Source: Calliopsis andreniformis (lineage: Eukaryota; Arthropoda; Insecta; Hymenoptera; Andrenidae). From it: a DNA stretch of 64,000 bases. This document shows positions 63,884-64,000 of this stretch, piece by piece. The notes beneath the pieces were generated by a model. The model had not been told where the DNA came from. It was given only the letters and a program-made list of their open reading frames with translations, and did not search any database. The stretch's first letter is position 1. Every line of letters starts with the position of its first letter. Location of the stretch: contig NW_027480423.1 of NCBI RefSeq assembly GCF_051401765.1, positions 2,728,001 to 2,792,000 of the forward strand, read 5' to 3'. The position numbers and the translations under genes are program-made.

Positions 63884-64000
63884 TTCCGGGCAACCTAGGC
63901 GTCACTCTAGTGCGTTGCTCCACCACATCTAATAGCTACGGCCTCAGACGTCAACGACAGAGGCATAAAATACAATATAAATACAACAGTTTTTCCATCA
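63884..64000 (+). repeat. Partial last monomer, cut by the window end
   Basis: It begins TTCCGGGCAACCTAGGCGTC and stops after CAGTTTTTCCATCA, about unit position 117. It is of the CACATCTAATAG type. The array therefore continues past the window. Confidence 0.95.

Larger units (their letters stand above)
1..64000 (+). repeat. 166-bp satellite array, head to tail, spanning the whole window
   Basis: Monomer starts at the TTCCGGG motif recur about every 166 bp from 1 to 63,884, giving 385 complete units plus a partial one. The count was checked in three legs: 72 units from 1 to 11,952, 226 to 49,444 and 87 to 63,884. Hallmarks in order within each unit are TTCCGGGCAACCTAGG, CCCTAGGGCGTTG, CCACCAGATCGAATAG, TTAGGGCCTTAGAAG, CAACGCCCGAAGCATAAAA, an A/T-rich run, CAGTTTTTCCATCG, TATAAAACGAATAATTG, CAACCAGTGTGAAAG and TTATGGTCATTTCTACG. 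No inverted monomer and no unrelated insertion was seen. Centromeric or pericentromeric location is inferred from unit length, array size and duplication pattern. The family is not recognised by name. Confidence 0.98.

Noticed and set aside
1..64000. CRISPR-like regular repeat spacing
   Set aside because: The whole 166 bp is repeated; there are no short repeats separated by unique spacers.
1..64000. Telomere-like TTAGGG once per monomer
   Set aside because: Single hexamers in AGTTAGGGCC context, never in tandem; chance part of the unit.
1..64000. CENP-B box candidate around TTTCTACGTTCCGGG
   Set aside because: The pattern nTTCGnnnnAnnCGGGn is not met: when CGGG is aligned the TTCG part and the central A do not match. 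The TTTCGACGTTCCGAA variant has TTCG but lacks CGGG.
1..64000. Identity as a named plant satellite of similar unit length
   Set aside because: Unit length alone is not diagnostic, and I could not match the monomer from memory to a known family. A database search of the consensus would decide.

Overview
The whole 64-kb window is one uninterrupted, head-to-tail satellite DNA array. I see no protein-coding gene, RNA gene, transposon, CRISPR array or unique flanking sequence. The repeat unit is 166 bp. Monomer starts (counted at the TTCCGGG motif) can be followed from position 1 to 63,884, which gives 385 complete monomers with a mean length of 165.93 bp, then a 117-bp partial monomer. All monomers read in the same direction. 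The consensus is bipartite: about the first 80 bp are GC-rich (roughly 56%) and the last 86 bp AT-rich (roughly 29%), with about 42% overall.

Organism: the features fit a nuclear, probably centromeric or pericentromeric, satellite of a eukaryote, and a plant is a reasonable first guess. They are a unit near nucleosome/chromatosome length, hundreds of copies in one orientation, variants concentrated at CpG sites, and large recent segmental duplications in whole-monomer steps. I do not recognise the monomer as a named family, and the species cannot be settled from this sequence alone.

Layout. (I) About 1-10.3 kb: mixed monomer variants with a 3-mer tandem duplication (365-1,387), a 34-monomer-offset duplication (1,437-2,597 with 7,080-8,241), a 6-monomer insertion or deletion difference (2,598-3,599) and a 7-mer duplication (4,357-6,508). 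(II) About 10.3-50.3 kb: a multi-monomer cassette, recognisable by an A8-tract marker monomer, occurs eleven times at spacings of 13, 23, 14, 34, 34, 27, 11, 42, 11 and 17 monomers. The most striking block is a nearly identical 5,642-bp (34-monomer) tandem duplication at about 23.0-34.3 kb. Blocks at offsets of 4,479, 1,825, 8,790 and 2,820 bp follow. (III) About 39.9-59.5 kb, interleaved with II: another variant set marked by a CTGCAG-containing monomer found seven times. (IV) About 59.5-63.4 kb: more individually diverged monomers, including a 171-bp monomer with a 5-bp insertion. The last 560 bp repeat 58,953-59,512 without a difference that I could see, and run off the window end.

How it works together: nothing here acts as a gene set. 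The structure is best read as a record of repeated unequal exchange or replication-slippage events acting in monomer register. Two inverted-repeat elements in the GC-rich half and a TATAAAA-containing AT-rich half are the main sequence features of the unit. Short open reading frames (up to 114 codons) are by-products of the repeat: 166 is not divisible by 3, so the frame shifts at every monomer.
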